A DNA stretch of 64,000 nt from Mycobacterium szulgai (GTDB lineage Bacteria > Actinomycetota > Actinomycetes > Mycobacteriales > Mycobacteriaceae). Each line of letters starts with the position of its first letter. Position 1 is the first letter of the stretch. Location: the NCBI RefSeq assembly GCF_002116635.1, contig NZ_LQPW01000091.1:1-64000 (forward strand), given 5' to 3'. The notes under the pieces are model-generated. The model was not told the DNA's origin, ran no database searches, and worked only from the letters and a program-made list of their open reading frames with translations. Made by a program: the position numbers and the translations under genes. This document shows, one piece after another, positions 29,540 through 38,172 of this stretch.

Positions 29540-31194
29540 TTACTTCCGTCCGTTACACGTATCCACGAGTCCCCAACTTGTTGGTAGCCATACGTGCCAG
29601 CGTTATTCTTTAAGAATTCTATCTCTTTAGCGGAGAAAGTTTCCGGATCCACGATTAAAACGTCGTCAACAGAAGCAAATCTACCGAAAAGTTCGTAGTC
29701 GATCCGAGGCACACCGTGCTCCATTTGGCCTCGAAGGAACTGTTCGTTAATTTGCCATACAAGGCCGTCGGCTTCACGCTGGCTTAGCCCCTGGATCATG
29801 GCATCCCAAGTCGGGCCGCCTGTATCAAAGTAGATCCCTCCATTACCTCGGGCGTCGCCGATGTAGCCATCCTCGTGACCGTCGAACTTACCCAGCACGA
29901 CGCGGTCTGGGTTGTCGCCAATGTAGTGAGTCGACATCTCCGCGATCTTTCGACTGAGGCCTGCGGTGGCTTCCTCGTGTACATGCGCGGAATTGAGATC
30001 GAGCGCCGCCTGGTCCGCCCACGAGTGGTAGGTGAGGGGTTGATCGAATCCGATCGGTGTATGCGGTAAATGCGTTGGGCCGTAGTCAATTGCGGCGGCG
30101 TCAAGGTCGCCAAGCCCGACAACGCCTGCCCCTTCTCCACCGAACAGCATTCCCGGCAAGGCATAGGCACCGTCGGAGGCCTTGGCGCCCGCATAGTAGG
30201 CCGGGCTCGGCGATTCCAAAGCACCCTTGATTTCCCCGACCGCCGCCCCCACCGGGTTCTGCGCAACTCCAACGGTGCCCTTGAGCATCTGCTCCCAGGA
30301 CTGCAGCACACCCGGCGCTCCCGGCCCTCCTTGCCCGAACAGATTCTTGATCCCCTGTTCGGTAGCAAACCAGCGGTCCCCGAATCCCTCGGCGAATCCC
30401 GGCGCCGGCGGGCGCGGCGGCGCAGGCGGAACGTAGTTGGGCATCCCCTTGTCGATCCACTGCTGGGTGCGCCCCACGATGTCATTGAGTCGCGCCTCGA
30501 TCTGCTCTGGCGGCACACCATCGCCGATCATGGTTTGGCGGGCCATCGCCTTGAAACTCTCCACCTCCGCGGCACTCAGCCGAGGCGGCAGTGCCCCAGC
30601 AGCAGCGGACTGGCGCAACCAGCTCAGCACGTCCGGCAGGCTCCCGGGTGGGGGTAACTGCTCACCACTGCCAACAGGCTCGGGCTTGCCGGCAGGCGGT
30701 AAAAGGTCTGCCGGCGAAGGTGGCTCGCCGGCCCCCGGAGGTACCGGCGTGGCATCGCCGGGCTTACCGCCAACGGGGCCGCCGGGCAGCAGCATGTCTT
30801 GCCACGTCCGCGGCTTGCCGCCAGGCGCAGGGGCTGGTAGGGCTGGTCCACCACCTGGCATAGGCGGACCTAGCGAGACTTCGCCGACGGCGGCGCCGAT
30901 AGCGGTGGCAAGCTCGTGGTCGGCGGTGTGGGCGTGCGCCGCACACGAGATCAGTTTGTCCTGCAATATCTGCTGTTGGGCCGCGAACTCAAGTGGATCA
31001 CGCCCAATCCAAGTGTCGCCAACGTCGATGCGCCAGGCCGGCGTGATGGTCCAGCCCTTGGCAGCAGCAGCCTGTTCGATATCGTCCAGCTCGCGCTTGC
31101 AGGCGCTCACGTCGGCCTCGGCGTGCGACACCGCCGTCGCCACCTGCTGGGATTCCGCGCCGTCTGCCTCGACGTCGCGACGAATCTTGCCCAC
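29536..31194 (-). CDS. Polymorphic toxin, main frame (C-terminal 552 residues of a frameshifted gene)
   Basis: The larger open frame of a gene that should start at GTG 31370. After a helical N-terminal region there is a Pro/Gly-rich linker (about residues 105-190), a second helical region (to about 380), and a C-terminal domain of about 130 residues with lower G+C. That domain reads NPDRVVLGKFDGHEDGYIGD, then YFDTGGPTWDAMI, FLRGQMEHG, and ends FSAKEIEFL...YGYQQVGDSWIRV. The pattern LGK...G.Y...W...FL...E..FL...GY...W resembles an unnamed polymorphic-toxin domain I recall at ends of other secreted effectors. Catalytic activity unknown. The layout resembles CpnT (channel/secretion part plus swappable toxin). 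Confidence 0.8.
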   Translation of the reverse strand: MGKIRRDVEADGAESQQVATAVSHAEADVSACKRELDDIEQAAAAKGWTITPAWRIDVGDTWIGRDPLEFAAQQQILQDKLISCAAHAHTADHELATAIGAAVGEVSLGPPMPGGGPALPAPAPGGKPRTWQDMLLPGGPVGGKPGDATPVPPGAGEPPSPADLLPPAGKPEPVGSGEQLPPPGSLPDVLSWLRQSAAAGALPPRLSAAEVESFKAMARQTMIGDGVPPEQIEARLNDIVGRTQQWIDKGMPNYVPPAPPRPPAPGFAEGFGDRWFATEQGIKNLFGQGGPGAPGVLQSWEQMLKGTVGVAQNPVGAAVGEIKGALESPSPAYYAGAKASDGAYALPGMLFGGEGAGVVGLGDLDAAAIDYGPTHLPHTPIGFDQPLTYHSWADQAALDLNSAHVHEEATAGLSRKIAEMSTHYIGDNPDRVVLGKFDGHEDGYIGDARGNGGIYFDTGGPTWDAMIQGLSQREADGLVWQINEQFLRGQMEHGVPRIDYELFGRFASVDDVLIVDPETFSAKEIEFLKNNAGTYGYQQVGDSWIRVTDGSK

Positions 31195-31370
31195 ATCGGC
31201 ACGGAAGGCCTCCCCGCTTCCCCTTGCCAGCCGGCCAGAACATTGTGGGCCTGATCCAGACTGTCCCCCAACCGCTGCAACGTAGCAGCGCGCCCGCTGG
31301 CCGTCTCGAACACCGAATGGATCGCGCCCAGATCCCAGCCTTTGACGTCAGCAGGGGTCAACGACCCCAC
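31107..31370 (-). pseudogene. WXG-type N-terminus of the toxin, cut off by a frameshift
   Basis: Starting at GTG 31370, three bases after the WXG100-like gene, this frame gives MGSLTPADVKGWDLGAIHSV and then LAGWQGEAG, a helix-turn-helix with a WXG motif as in type VII secretion substrates. At the run of four G (minus strand; 31212-31215 on plus) the frame fails. One extra G would give WQGEAGEAFRADVGKIRRDV and join the main frame, producing a continuous 611-residue protein. The residues beyond about 53 are out of frame and meaningless. Either the toxin is inactivated or the base is a sequencing error. Confidence 0.75.
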
Positions 31371-31373
31371 CCG

Positions 31374-31676
31374 CTACCCCGCTACCGACCCGAGCGCCCC
31401 GCACGAGGCGTCCTCGTTGGTGCGGTACTCAACCATCGCCTCGGCGACATGCAGCCCCAACCCGCCTACCTGAAGCTTGTGCAGGCTGTGCCGGGCTTCC
31501 CACCGAGCCGCGAGTTGACCCAACGCCAGCTGCGAGGACCCAACCCACCCCGACGCCGCATCCGCCAGCCCATCCTCATGACGAAGGAAGTCCACAGCCG
31601 CCTCGCCGACCCCATCGAGCACGTGGTTGCTCCCAACGTGCAGCGCAGCGAGATCGACTGCTAAATCATCGGCCAC
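31374..31676 (-). CDS. WXG100-like protein (Rv2078-like) preceding the toxin
   Basis: A 100-residue helical protein starting at GTG 31676 with ribosome site AAAGGGGAG. Length and a central W-V-G (residues 44-46, ASGWVGSSQLALGQLAARWE) fit the WXG100 superfamily, whose members are exported as helical hairpins by type VII systems. No YxxxD/E export signal is obvious at the end, so it may pair with the WXG-type N-terminus of the toxin, as EsxE/EsxF do with CpnT. It matches the position and size of M. tuberculosis Rv2078. Confidence 0.75.
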   Translation of the reverse strand: MADDLAVDLAALHVGSNHVLDGVGEAAVDFLRHEDGLADAASGWVGSSQLALGQLAARWEARHSLHKLQVGGLGLHVAEAMVEYRTNEDASCGALGSVAG

Positions 31677-32015
31677 GATGACTCCCCTTTTTCTGATCGG
31701 CGGCACGGCGCGAGCAAGCCTAACCCGTTTCGCGCCACCACGCCCTTCACCCAAGTTGGCCAGACTCCCGGCCGAGCAGCACGATTGGTTGACACGGTGC
31801 GACAGCAAAGCTTGCTCCCAGGTCGCGTAACTTGTGTCACTATTGCGGGTCTGGCGACCAGCTAGTGCGCTGACCTGTGAGCTTGTAGGTCGATTCTTCC
31901 TGCGCCAGCTCGGCAACCCCCAACGAGCACCCCCTTCATCTCGAACACGAACGGCCATTGCAACACTTCGACAACATCCCTCGAAACCGGCGCGCTGACG
32001 TGTAAGGGTAGCCGG
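31677..32015. other. Divergent intergenic region between toxin locus and PLC-like gene
   Basis: About 340 bases with no convincing gene. Only shadow frames are open. It must hold the promoters of both the minus-strand toxin operon and the plus-strand PLC-like gene. A TTGACA-like hexamer is visible at 31787-31792 on the plus strand but no confident -10 element could be paired with it. In M. tuberculosis the corresponding interval holds Rv2077c, Rv2077A and Rv2076c, none of which I find here. Confidence 0.55.
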
Positions 32016-33500
32016 ATGCCCCGCATCCGATGGCTGCAATGCGCAGCCGTCGGTAGTTCGCTAGTCCTGCTATTGGCAACGGCCACAACGGTTTCCGCGG
32101 ATCCGTCCCCCACAGGACCGTGCGACGCTATCAGCCCGATCGCTGTCCCGTGCGTCGCGCTCGGCAAAGGCGTCGACGCGTTCGCCGCTGAATGCCGGCG
32201 CGCCGGCATAGCCGAGACGAGCTGCGTTCTTCCGCTCGCTCACCGCGTCACCCAAGCCGCACGAGACGCCTACCTGCAGTCCTGGGTGCACCGTACCGCG
32301 CAGTTTCAGTACGCCCTCGGAAATCCGTTGCCGCTCAAGGAGGCTCAGTGGATAGGCACCCACAACTCGTTCAACAGCGTCGCCGAATCGCTCACCGTCT
32401 CGCACGTCGATTCCAACCAGCAACTTACGCTCACTCAACAGCTGGACATCGACGTGCGCAGCCTCGAGCTGGACCTCCACTACATAAGACGCATCGAGCG
32501 CTTCGGGGCCCCTGACGTCACGGTGTGCCACGGGCTTAGCCCCGACAAAGCGAACTTCGGCTGCACCACCGAACCGCCCCTCGGCAAGGTGCTCACCGAG
32601 ATCGCGACGTGGCTCAACACACACGCCGACGAAGTCGTCCTGCTTTACCTCGAGGACGAATTGAAGGACCCGTCCGCGTACACCTCGGCCGTCGCCACCC
32701 TAAACACAGCGCTCCGAGGGCCAACCGGGGAAAGCCTTATTTACCAACCGAATCCAGGCCAGCGATCCACGAATGGCTGCGTCCCGCTGCCGCTGGGCGC
32801 ATCGCGCGACGACGTCCGTAGATCGGGGGCGCGGGTGATGCTCGTCGGCGCCTGTGCACCCGGGTGGTCGGCCGATGTGTTCGACTGGGACGGCTTGGAG
32901 GCCGAGAGCGGCTCAACCCCCGGCTATCAGCCCTACCCCAGCTGCGATGCGACGTACGGCAGCGCCGTCTACGCCGGCAGGCTCGTGCGCTACTTCGAGG
33001 ATTCGACCTTGATCGGCGCTCTGTCCAGCCCCACCCGTCCGCCGCCCAATCCCGAGGCGATCACCCCCTCGAAGGTGAAAGCGATGACCGACTGCGGGGT
33101 CAATCTGTTCGGCTTCGATCAGCTGCTTCCCGAGGATGGGCGCATCCAGGCGTCGTTATGGAGCTGGGCGCCGGACGAGCCGCGTGCGGGCGCCGGCGCC
33201 TGCACCCTGCAGCGAACGGACGGCCGCTGGCAAGCGGCCCCGTGCGGCGACGCTCATCCCGCGGCCTGCCGCAGCGCCGCCAACACCTGGACCGTCAGCC
33301 CGAGCGTGCCGTTCGCCGCTGCCTCGTCGGCGTGCGCCGCAATCGGCTCGAATTTCGCCCTGCCGCGCACGGGAGAACAGAACGCGCGCCTGCAGGCGAT
33401 GTCAGGACCCGCCGGCGGCGCCTGGCTGCCCTATACGACCACTAACCCCGGTCAAGCAGATCCGAGGAACCCAGCACCCGCTCCACCTGAACCTCGATGA
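32016..33500 (+). CDS. Secreted PI-PLC-like phosphodiesterase (Rv2075c-like)
   Basis: A 494-residue exported protein. The first 33 residues are a Sec signal ([20 protein letters not shown], cleavage after VSA). The mature part has the PLC-like TIM-barrel X region: [10 protein letters not shown] with His116, [11 protein letters not shown], and VCHG with His172, the two His expected for acid-base catalysis. The C-terminal 120 residues are Cys-rich and lectin-like ([23 protein letters not shown]). Length and features match Rv2075c, annotated only as a probable exported protein. Substrate unknown. The 3' end overlaps the convergent biliverdin reductase gene by 59 bases. Confidence 0.88.
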   Translation: MPRIRWLQCAAVGSSLVLLLATATTVSADPSPTGPCDAISPIAVPCVALGKGVDAFAAECRRAGIAETSCVLPLAHRVTQAARDAYLQSWVHRTAQFQYALGNPLPLKEAQWIGTHNSFNSVAESLTVSHVDSNQQLTLTQQLDIDVRSLELDLHYIRRIERFGAPDVTVCHGLSPDKANFGCTTEPPLGKVLTEIATWLNTHADEVVLLYLEDELKDPSAYTSAVATLNTALRGPTGESLIYQPNPGQRSTNGCVPLPLGASRDDVRRSGARVMLVGACAPGWSADVFDWDGLEAESGSTPGYQPYPSCDATYGSAVYAGRLVRYFEDSTLIGALSSPTRPPPNPEAITPSKVKAMTDCGVNLFGFDQLLPEDGRIQASLWSWAPDEPRAGAGACTLQRTDGRWQAAPCGDAHPAACRSAANTWTVSPSVPFAAASSACAAIGSNFALPRTGEQNARLQAMSGPAGGAWLPYTTTNPGQADPRNPAPAPPEPR

Positions 33501-33852
33501 CCACCCGCCGAGGATTGGCCCGGGGGGTGCGATAGCGCTGCGCGTAACGCAATTCGGCGTCGCGCACTGCGTCGATGTCCTTGTTGACGGCCGACTTGCC
33601 CTCAAGCGAAAGCCACCGAGCCCCGTCGACCTGGCTGAGGACGGCGACGCCACCGCGATCGGCATTGACGGCCTTCTGGGAGCCGCCGGTGGTGATCACC
33701 CGGGCAATGTGCGTCTTGGGATCGAAGGTGAATCCGACGGCCACCACGTGCGGCGAACCGTCGGCCCGCAGCGTGGTCAGCATGGCTAAATGGCGTTCGG
33801 AGAGGAACGCCAACGCGTCGTCAGTGAGCCGCGTAGTGGTATTCGCCATCAC
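33442..33852 (-). CDS. F420H2-dependent biliverdin reductase (Rv2074-like)
   Basis: A 136-residue split-barrel flavin/deazaflavin oxidoreductase, almost identical in length and sequence pattern to Rv2074, which has been shown to reduce biliverdin-IX-alpha to bilirubin with F420H2. Conserved phrases include [35 protein letters not shown] and [11 protein letters not shown]. The second Met (residue 2) may be the true start. It is cytosolic and convergent with the PLC-like gene. Confidence 0.93.
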   Translation of the reverse strand: MMANTTTRLTDDALAFLSERHLAMLTTLRADGSPHVVAVGFTFDPKTHIARVITTGGSQKAVNADRGGVAVLSQVDGARWLSLEGKSAVNKDIDAVRDAELRYAQRYRTPRANPRRVVIEVQVERVLGSSDLLDRG

Positions 33853-33884
33853 AGTCCACGCTAGCGCAGGTCATAATCGCAGCC

Positions 33885-34634
33885 GTGGACGACACGGGCG
33901 CAGGTCCGGTAGTAATTTTCGGCGGTCGCAGCGAGATCGGCATTGAACTCGCGCGGCGGCTGGCGCCCGGCGCAACAGTGGTGCTGGCTGCCCGCAACCC
34001 CGGCCGGCTGCAGGAGCAAGTCGCCATCCTCGACGCCGCCGGTGCGAGCAACGTCTATACCAGGGAGTTCGACGCCGACGACCTGCCCTCGCACGGCGCG
34101 CTGATCGAGTCGATCGTCGCCGATCACGGCCCCATCGGCACCGCCGTTTTGGCCTTCGGGATCCTCGGTGATCAGGCCCGCGCGGAAACCGACGCAGCGC
34201 ACGCGGTCGCCATCGTCCATACCGACTACGTCGCCCAGGTCAGCCTGCTCACCCACCTGGCCGTCGCAATGCGGACCGCCAGGCGAGGATCACTGGTCGT
34301 GTTCTCCTCGGTGGCCGGAGTGCGGGTGCGCCGCGCCAACTACGTCTACGGGTCGGCCAAAGCCGGCCTCGACGGCTTCGCCAACGGCCTGGCCGACGCG
34401 CTGCACGACACCGGCGTGAAACTCCTCATCGCGCGCCCCGGATTCGTCATCGGACGCATGACGGAAGGCATGACACCCGCGCCGCTGTCCAGCACGCCCG
34501 AGCAGGTGGCCGCGGCCACTGCGCGTGCGCTGGCCAAGGGGCGGCGCACTGTGTGGATCCCGTGGGCACTGCGGCCCATGTTTTTCACGCTGAAGTTGCT
34601 GCCGCAGTTCGTGTGGCGCAGGATGCCGCGATGA
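33885..34634 (+). CDS. Short-chain dehydrogenase/reductase (Rv2073c-like)
   Basis: A 249-residue SDR, same length as Rv2073c. The cofactor loop is an atypical GGRSEIG in place of TGxxxGxG, and the catalytic Tyr-Lys is in YVYGSAKAGLDGFANG with Ser in VVFSSVAG. Substrate unknown; the fold and C-terminal PMFFTLKLLPQFVWRRMPR resemble decaprenylphosphoryl-2-keto-ribose reductase (DprE2)-like SDRs, which is only a resemblance. The stop overlaps cobL by four bases, placing it at the head of the cobL-cobM-cobK transcription unit. Confidence 0.9.
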   Translation: MDDTGAGPVVIFGGRSEIGIELARRLAPGATVVLAARNPGRLQEQVAILDAAGASNVYTREFDADDLPSHGALIESIVADHGPIGTAVLAFGILGDQARAETDAAHAVAIVHTDYVAQVSLLTHLAVAMRTARRGSLVVFSSVAGVRVRRANYVYGSAKAGLDGFANGLADALHDTGVKLLIARPGFVIGRMTEGMTPAPLSSTPEQVAAATARALAKGRRTVWIPWALRPMFFTLKLLPQFVWRRMPR

Positions 34635-35803
34635 TCATCGTCATCGGTATCGGCGCCGACGGAATGCCGGGAATCTCGGAATCCGCACGGTCCGAATTAC
34701 GCAGCGCCGCGGTGATTCACGGGTCCAAAAGACAGCTCGACCTGCTCGACGAGACCATAACCGCCCCTCTTAACGAGTGGCCGTCACCCATGCTGCCCGC
34801 GCTGCAGAGCCTCGACGACCGCGACCACGACATCCATATCGTGGCCAGCGGCGACCCGCTGACTCACGGCATCGGCGGCACCCTGATCCGGCTATTCGGC
34901 CCCGCGAAAGTCAAAGTGCTGCCACACGTCTCATCAGTGACGCTCGCCTGCGCACGCATGGGCTGGAATGTCCACGAAACCGAAATCATCAGCCTGGTCA
35001 CCGCGCCGCCGCACACCGCGGTGCGCCGCGGCGGCCAAGCGATCGTGCTGTCAACCGACCGCACCACACCCAAGACGCTGGCAGCGCTGCTCAACACTTA
35101 CGGGCGTGGTGATTCCGAACTCAGCGTGCTCGAGCAACTGGGCGGCCCAGCTGAACACAGGCGAGACGGCACCGCCCGACAGTGGGCCGACGACGCACCA
35201 GCCGACGTCGACGATCTGAACGTCATCGCCGTTCGCTACCTGCCCGACGAGCGCCTGAGTTCGTTACCCGACGACGCATTCGTTCACGACGGCCAGATCA
35301 CCAAACAGGGGATCCGCGTGGTGACCCTGGCCGCGCTGGCACCCCGACCGGGACAGCGTCTTTGGGACGTCGGTGCCGGCGCGGGAAGCATCGCCGTCGA
35401 GTGGTGCCGAAGCGGGCCGGGTTGCACCGCCGTGGCCTTCGAGCGCGACGAACGACGCCGCCTCAACATCACCGCCAACGCCGCGGCTTCTGGTGTGACT
35501 ATCGACGTGCGCGGCGAAGCGCCCGGCCAATTCGACGGCGCAGCAACACCTGACGTCATTTTCATCGGCGGCGGCCTGACCCAGCCCGGCCTGCTGGACA
35601 CCTGCCTCGAACACCTGCCAACCGGAGGGCGACTGGTCGCTAACGCGGTCACCGCGGAATCGGAAGCCCTACTGGTACAGGAATATTCACGGCATCAAGG
35701 CAAACTGCAACGCTTCCAGCACTACCGAGGCGAACCGCTCGGCGGCTTCACCGGGTGGCGCCCGCAGCTGCCGGTCACGCAGTGGACGGTGACCAAGCGA
35801 TGA
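34631..35803 (+). CDS. cobL: Precorrin-6Y C5,15-methyltransferase (decarboxylating) CobL
   Basis: A bifunctional 390-residue enzyme of the aerobic cobalamin pathway. The N-terminal domain (MIIVIGIGADGMPGIS, residues 1-200) is a tetrapyrrole methyltransferase acting at C5, and the C-terminal domain (about 225-390, LWDVGAGAGSIAVEWCR) is a class I methyltransferase acting at C15 with decarboxylation. The start at 34631 overlaps the upstream SDR stop (ATGA), and the stop overlaps cobM. Length equals that of Rv2072c. Confidence 0.96.
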   Translation: MIIVIGIGADGMPGISESARSELRSAAVIHGSKRQLDLLDETITAPLNEWPSPMLPALQSLDDRDHDIHIVASGDPLTHGIGGTLIRLFGPAKVKVLPHVSSVTLACARMGWNVHETEIISLVTAPPHTAVRRGGQAIVLSTDRTTPKTLAALLNTYGRGDSELSVLEQLGGPAEHRRDGTARQWADDAPADVDDLNVIAVRYLPDERLSSLPDDAFVHDGQITKQGIRVVTLAALAPRPGQRLWDVGAGAGSIAVEWCRSGPGCTAVAFERDERRRLNITANAAASGVTIDVRGEAPGQFDGAATPDVIFIGGGLTQPGLLDTCLEHLPTGGRLVANAVTAESEALLVQEYSRHQGKLQRFQHYRGEPLGGFTGWRPQLPVTQWTVTKR

Positions 35804-36549
35804 CGGTGTATTTCATTGGCGCGGGGCCCGGCGCCGCCGACCTGATCACCGTTCGTGGGCAACGACTTCTCGAAAGATGCCCGGTCTGCCTTTATGCGGG
35901 TTCGATCATGCCCAACGATCTGCTGGCGCATTGTCCTCCCGATGCCAAGGTCATCGACACCGGCCCGTTGACGCTCGAGCAGATCATCACCGAGCTCGCC
36001 GCCGCCGACGCCGCCGGTCACGACGTGGCCCGCCTGCACTCGGGTGACCCGTCGCTGTACAGCGCTCTAGCCGAGCAATCCCGCCGGCTCGACGCGCTCG
36101 GTATCGACTACGAAATCGTGCCGGGCGTGCCGGCTTTCGCCGCGGCTGCCGCGGCGCTCAAACGTGAGCTCACCGTCCCCGGAGTCGCCCAGACAGTCAC
36201 CCTGACTCGAATAGCCACCCTGTCCACGCCGATGCCGCCCGGCGAAGACCTCAACACCCTCGCCCAATGCGGCGCCACCCTGGTTCTGCACCTGGCCGCG
36301 GCCCAGATCGACGCGATTGTGCCGCAGCTGCTTGACGGGGGATACCGAGCCGAAACCCCTACGGCGGTAGTGGCTTTCGCGAGCTGGCCACAGCAGACGG
36401 TACTGCGCGGTTGTTTAGCCGATATCGCCGCCAAGATGCACGATGCCGAGATCACCAAGACGGCGGTCGTCGTTGTCGGCGAAGTGCTTGCCGCCGAAGG
36501 CTTTACTGACAGCTACCTCTACTCGGTGGCCCGCCGGGAGTCGCATTGA
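35800..36549 (+). CDS. cobM: Precorrin-4 C11-methyltransferase CobM
   Basis: A 249-residue SAM-dependent tetrapyrrole methyltransferase. It has the N-terminal MTVYFIGAGPGAADLITVRG loop, the LHSGDPSLYSALAEQ motif and the VPGVPAFAAAAAAL motif of the family. It methylates C11 of precorrin-4. The ATG overlaps the cobL stop (ATGA), and the TGA overlaps the TTG start of cobK. Confidence 0.96.
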   Translation: MTVYFIGAGPGAADLITVRGQRLLERCPVCLYAGSIMPNDLLAHCPPDAKVIDTGPLTLEQIITELAAADAAGHDVARLHSGDPSLYSALAEQSRRLDALGIDYEIVPGVPAFAAAAAALKRELTVPGVAQTVTLTRIATLSTPMPPGEDLNTLAQCGATLVLHLAAAQIDAIVPQLLDGGYRAETPTAVVAFASWPQQTVLRGCLADIAAKMHDAEITKTAVVVVGEVLAAEGFTDSYLYSVARRESH

Positions 36550-37274
36550 TCAGAGTATTGGTGCTCGGCGGCACCGCCGAAGCACGCGCATTGGCCAAAG
36601 CCTTACACCCGCGTATCGACATCATCAGCTCGTTGGCCGGCCGGGTTCCCGAGCCGGCATTACCGGTGGGCCCGGTGCGAATCGGCGGATTCGGCGGCGT
36701 CGAGGGACTACGGCAGTGGCTGATAGAAGAAAACATTGACGCCGTTATCGACGCCACCCATCCGTTTGCAGCGACCATGACCGCGCACGCCGCCGAGGCC
36801 TGCGGTGAACTGCGGTTGCCCCACCTCGTGCTGGCCCGGCCGCCCTGGGACCCCGGCGAAGCTACCGTCGTGGCGTCGGATACGGACGCTGCGGAAACTG
36901 TTAAGCAGCAAGGCTATTCGCGAGTTTTTCTGACCACCGGCCGCTCGGGAGTCAAGGCCTTCGCAGACAGCGACGCGTGGTTGTTGATCCGTGCAGTCAC
37001 CGCGCCCGACGCCACCGTATTGCCGCGTCATCACCGAATACTGCTGTCCCGCGGCCCGTATCGCTACGACGACGAGCTCACGATTCTGAAAGATCACCGC
37101 ATCGACGTGTTGGTCACCAAGAACAGTGGCGGCGACATGACCCGTGGCAAATTGGATGCCGCTGGAGCACTGCGCATCCCGATCGTGATGGTGGCCCGTC
37201 CACCGCTACCGTCCGGCGTCACGGCGGTTGGCACCGTGCAGGAAGCGGCCGATTGGGTTGTCGCGCATGGTTAA
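36546..37274 (+). CDS. cobK: Precorrin-6A reductase CobK
   Basis: A 242-residue NADPH-dependent reductase converting precorrin-6A to dihydro-precorrin-6. It starts at TTG 36546 (IRVLVLGGTAEARALAKAL), overlapping the cobM stop by three bases, and contains DAVIDATHPFAATMTAHA and LVTKNSGGDMTRGKLDAAG, typical of CobK. In M. tuberculosis the sigma factor gene sigC lies next to it on the other strand; here cobK runs straight into blaC, overlapping it by 8 bases. Confidence 0.95.
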   Translation: MIRVLVLGGTAEARALAKALHPRIDIISSLAGRVPEPALPVGPVRIGGFGGVEGLRQWLIEENIDAVIDATHPFAATMTAHAAEACGELRLPHLVLARPPWDPGEATVVASDTDAAETVKQQGYSRVFLTTGRSGVKAFADSDAWLLIRAVTAPDATVLPRHHRILLSRGPYRYDDELTILKDHRIDVLVTKNSGGDMTRGKLDAAGALRIPIVMVARPPLPSGVTAVGTVQEAADWVVAHG

Positions 37275-38172
37275 CCGTTTCAGACGACGTGAGCTGCTGC
37301 TCGCCACAGCGCTATTAGGGCCCCTGGCGGCGTGTGCGGGCCGCACCGCTAACGACCATCCTGTGTCGACCAGAACGCGCCCCGACTTGACCAGTCGCTT
37401 CATGGAACTCGAAAGAAAGTACACCGCCCGGTTGGGTGTGTTCGCCGCGGCAACCGACCCAAGTGCCGAGATCGCCTATCGAGCCGACGAACGCTTCGCA
37501 TTCTGCTCCACCTTCAAGGCGCCGCTGGTGGGAGCCGTGCTGCACCAATACCCGCTGACGCACCTGGACAAGGTGATCACCTACAACAGCGACGACATTC
37601 GGTCGATCTCGCCAGTGACCCAACAACACGTCCAGACCGGCATGACGATTCGGGAACTGTGTGACGCGGCGATCCGCTACAGCGACGGCACCGCTGCCAA
37701 TCTGTTGCTGGCCGATATCGGCGGCACCGCGGCCTTCACCGGATACCTGCGCGAGCTGGGCGACAATGTGAGCCGCTTGGACCAGCTGGAACCCGAATTG
37801 AACCGCGACGCACCGGACGATCCGCGCGACACCACGACTCCGCATGCAATCGCCCTTGTCTTCCAGCAACTCATTCTGGGCGACGCATTGCCTCCCGAGA
37901 AGAAGACGATGCTCACCGATTGGTTGGCCCGCAGTACGACCGGAGCCAAACGCATCCGGGCTGGCTTTCCCGCCGAGTGGAAAGTGGTGGACAAGACGGG
38001 AAGTGGCGACTACGGGCGCGCCAACGACGTTGCCGTCGTGTGGTCGCCCAGCGGCGCGGCCCACGTGGTGGCGATCTATTCCGACCGCGCCGGGCAAGGC
38101 TACGACGCCGAACCCAGCGACGCGATTATCGCCGAAGCCGCGGCGGCAATCGCCAAGGCGCTCGGCGGCTAG
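37267..38172 (+). CDS. blaC: Class A beta-lactamase BlaC
   Basis: A 301-residue broad-spectrum beta-lactamase exported by the Tat system: twin-arginine signal (RFRRRELLLATALLGPLA) with a lipobox-like LAACAG, suggesting a lipoprotein form. Active-site motifs are STFK (Ser81), SDG (139-141), EPELN (Glu177, the general base) and KTGSG (243-247). Compared with recalled M. tuberculosis BlaC it lacks a four-residue GPGG insertion after ADIGG and has Ser for Thr after KTG. It starts inside the end of cobK and its stop meets the cobI stop from the other strand. Confidence 0.96.
   Translation: MVNRFRRRELLLATALLGPLAACAGRTANDHPVSTRTRPDLTSRFMELERKYTARLGVFAAATDPSAEIAYRADERFAFCSTFKAPLVGAVLHQYPLTHLDKVITYNSDDIRSISPVTQQHVQTGMTIRELCDAAIRYSDGTAANLLLADIGGTAAFTGYLRELGDNVSRLDQLEPELNRDAPDDPRDTTTPHAIALVFQQLILGDALPPEKKTMLTDWLARSTTGAKRIRAGFPAEWKVVDKTGSGDYGRANDVAVVWSPSGAAHVVAIYSDRAGQGYDAEPSDAIIAEAAAAIAKALGG

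Noticed and set aside
31107..31370. Programmed ribosomal frameshift in the toxin
   Set aside because: The GGGG run alone is not a heptameric slippery site and no clear downstream stimulatory structure was seen; mutation or sequencing error is simpler.
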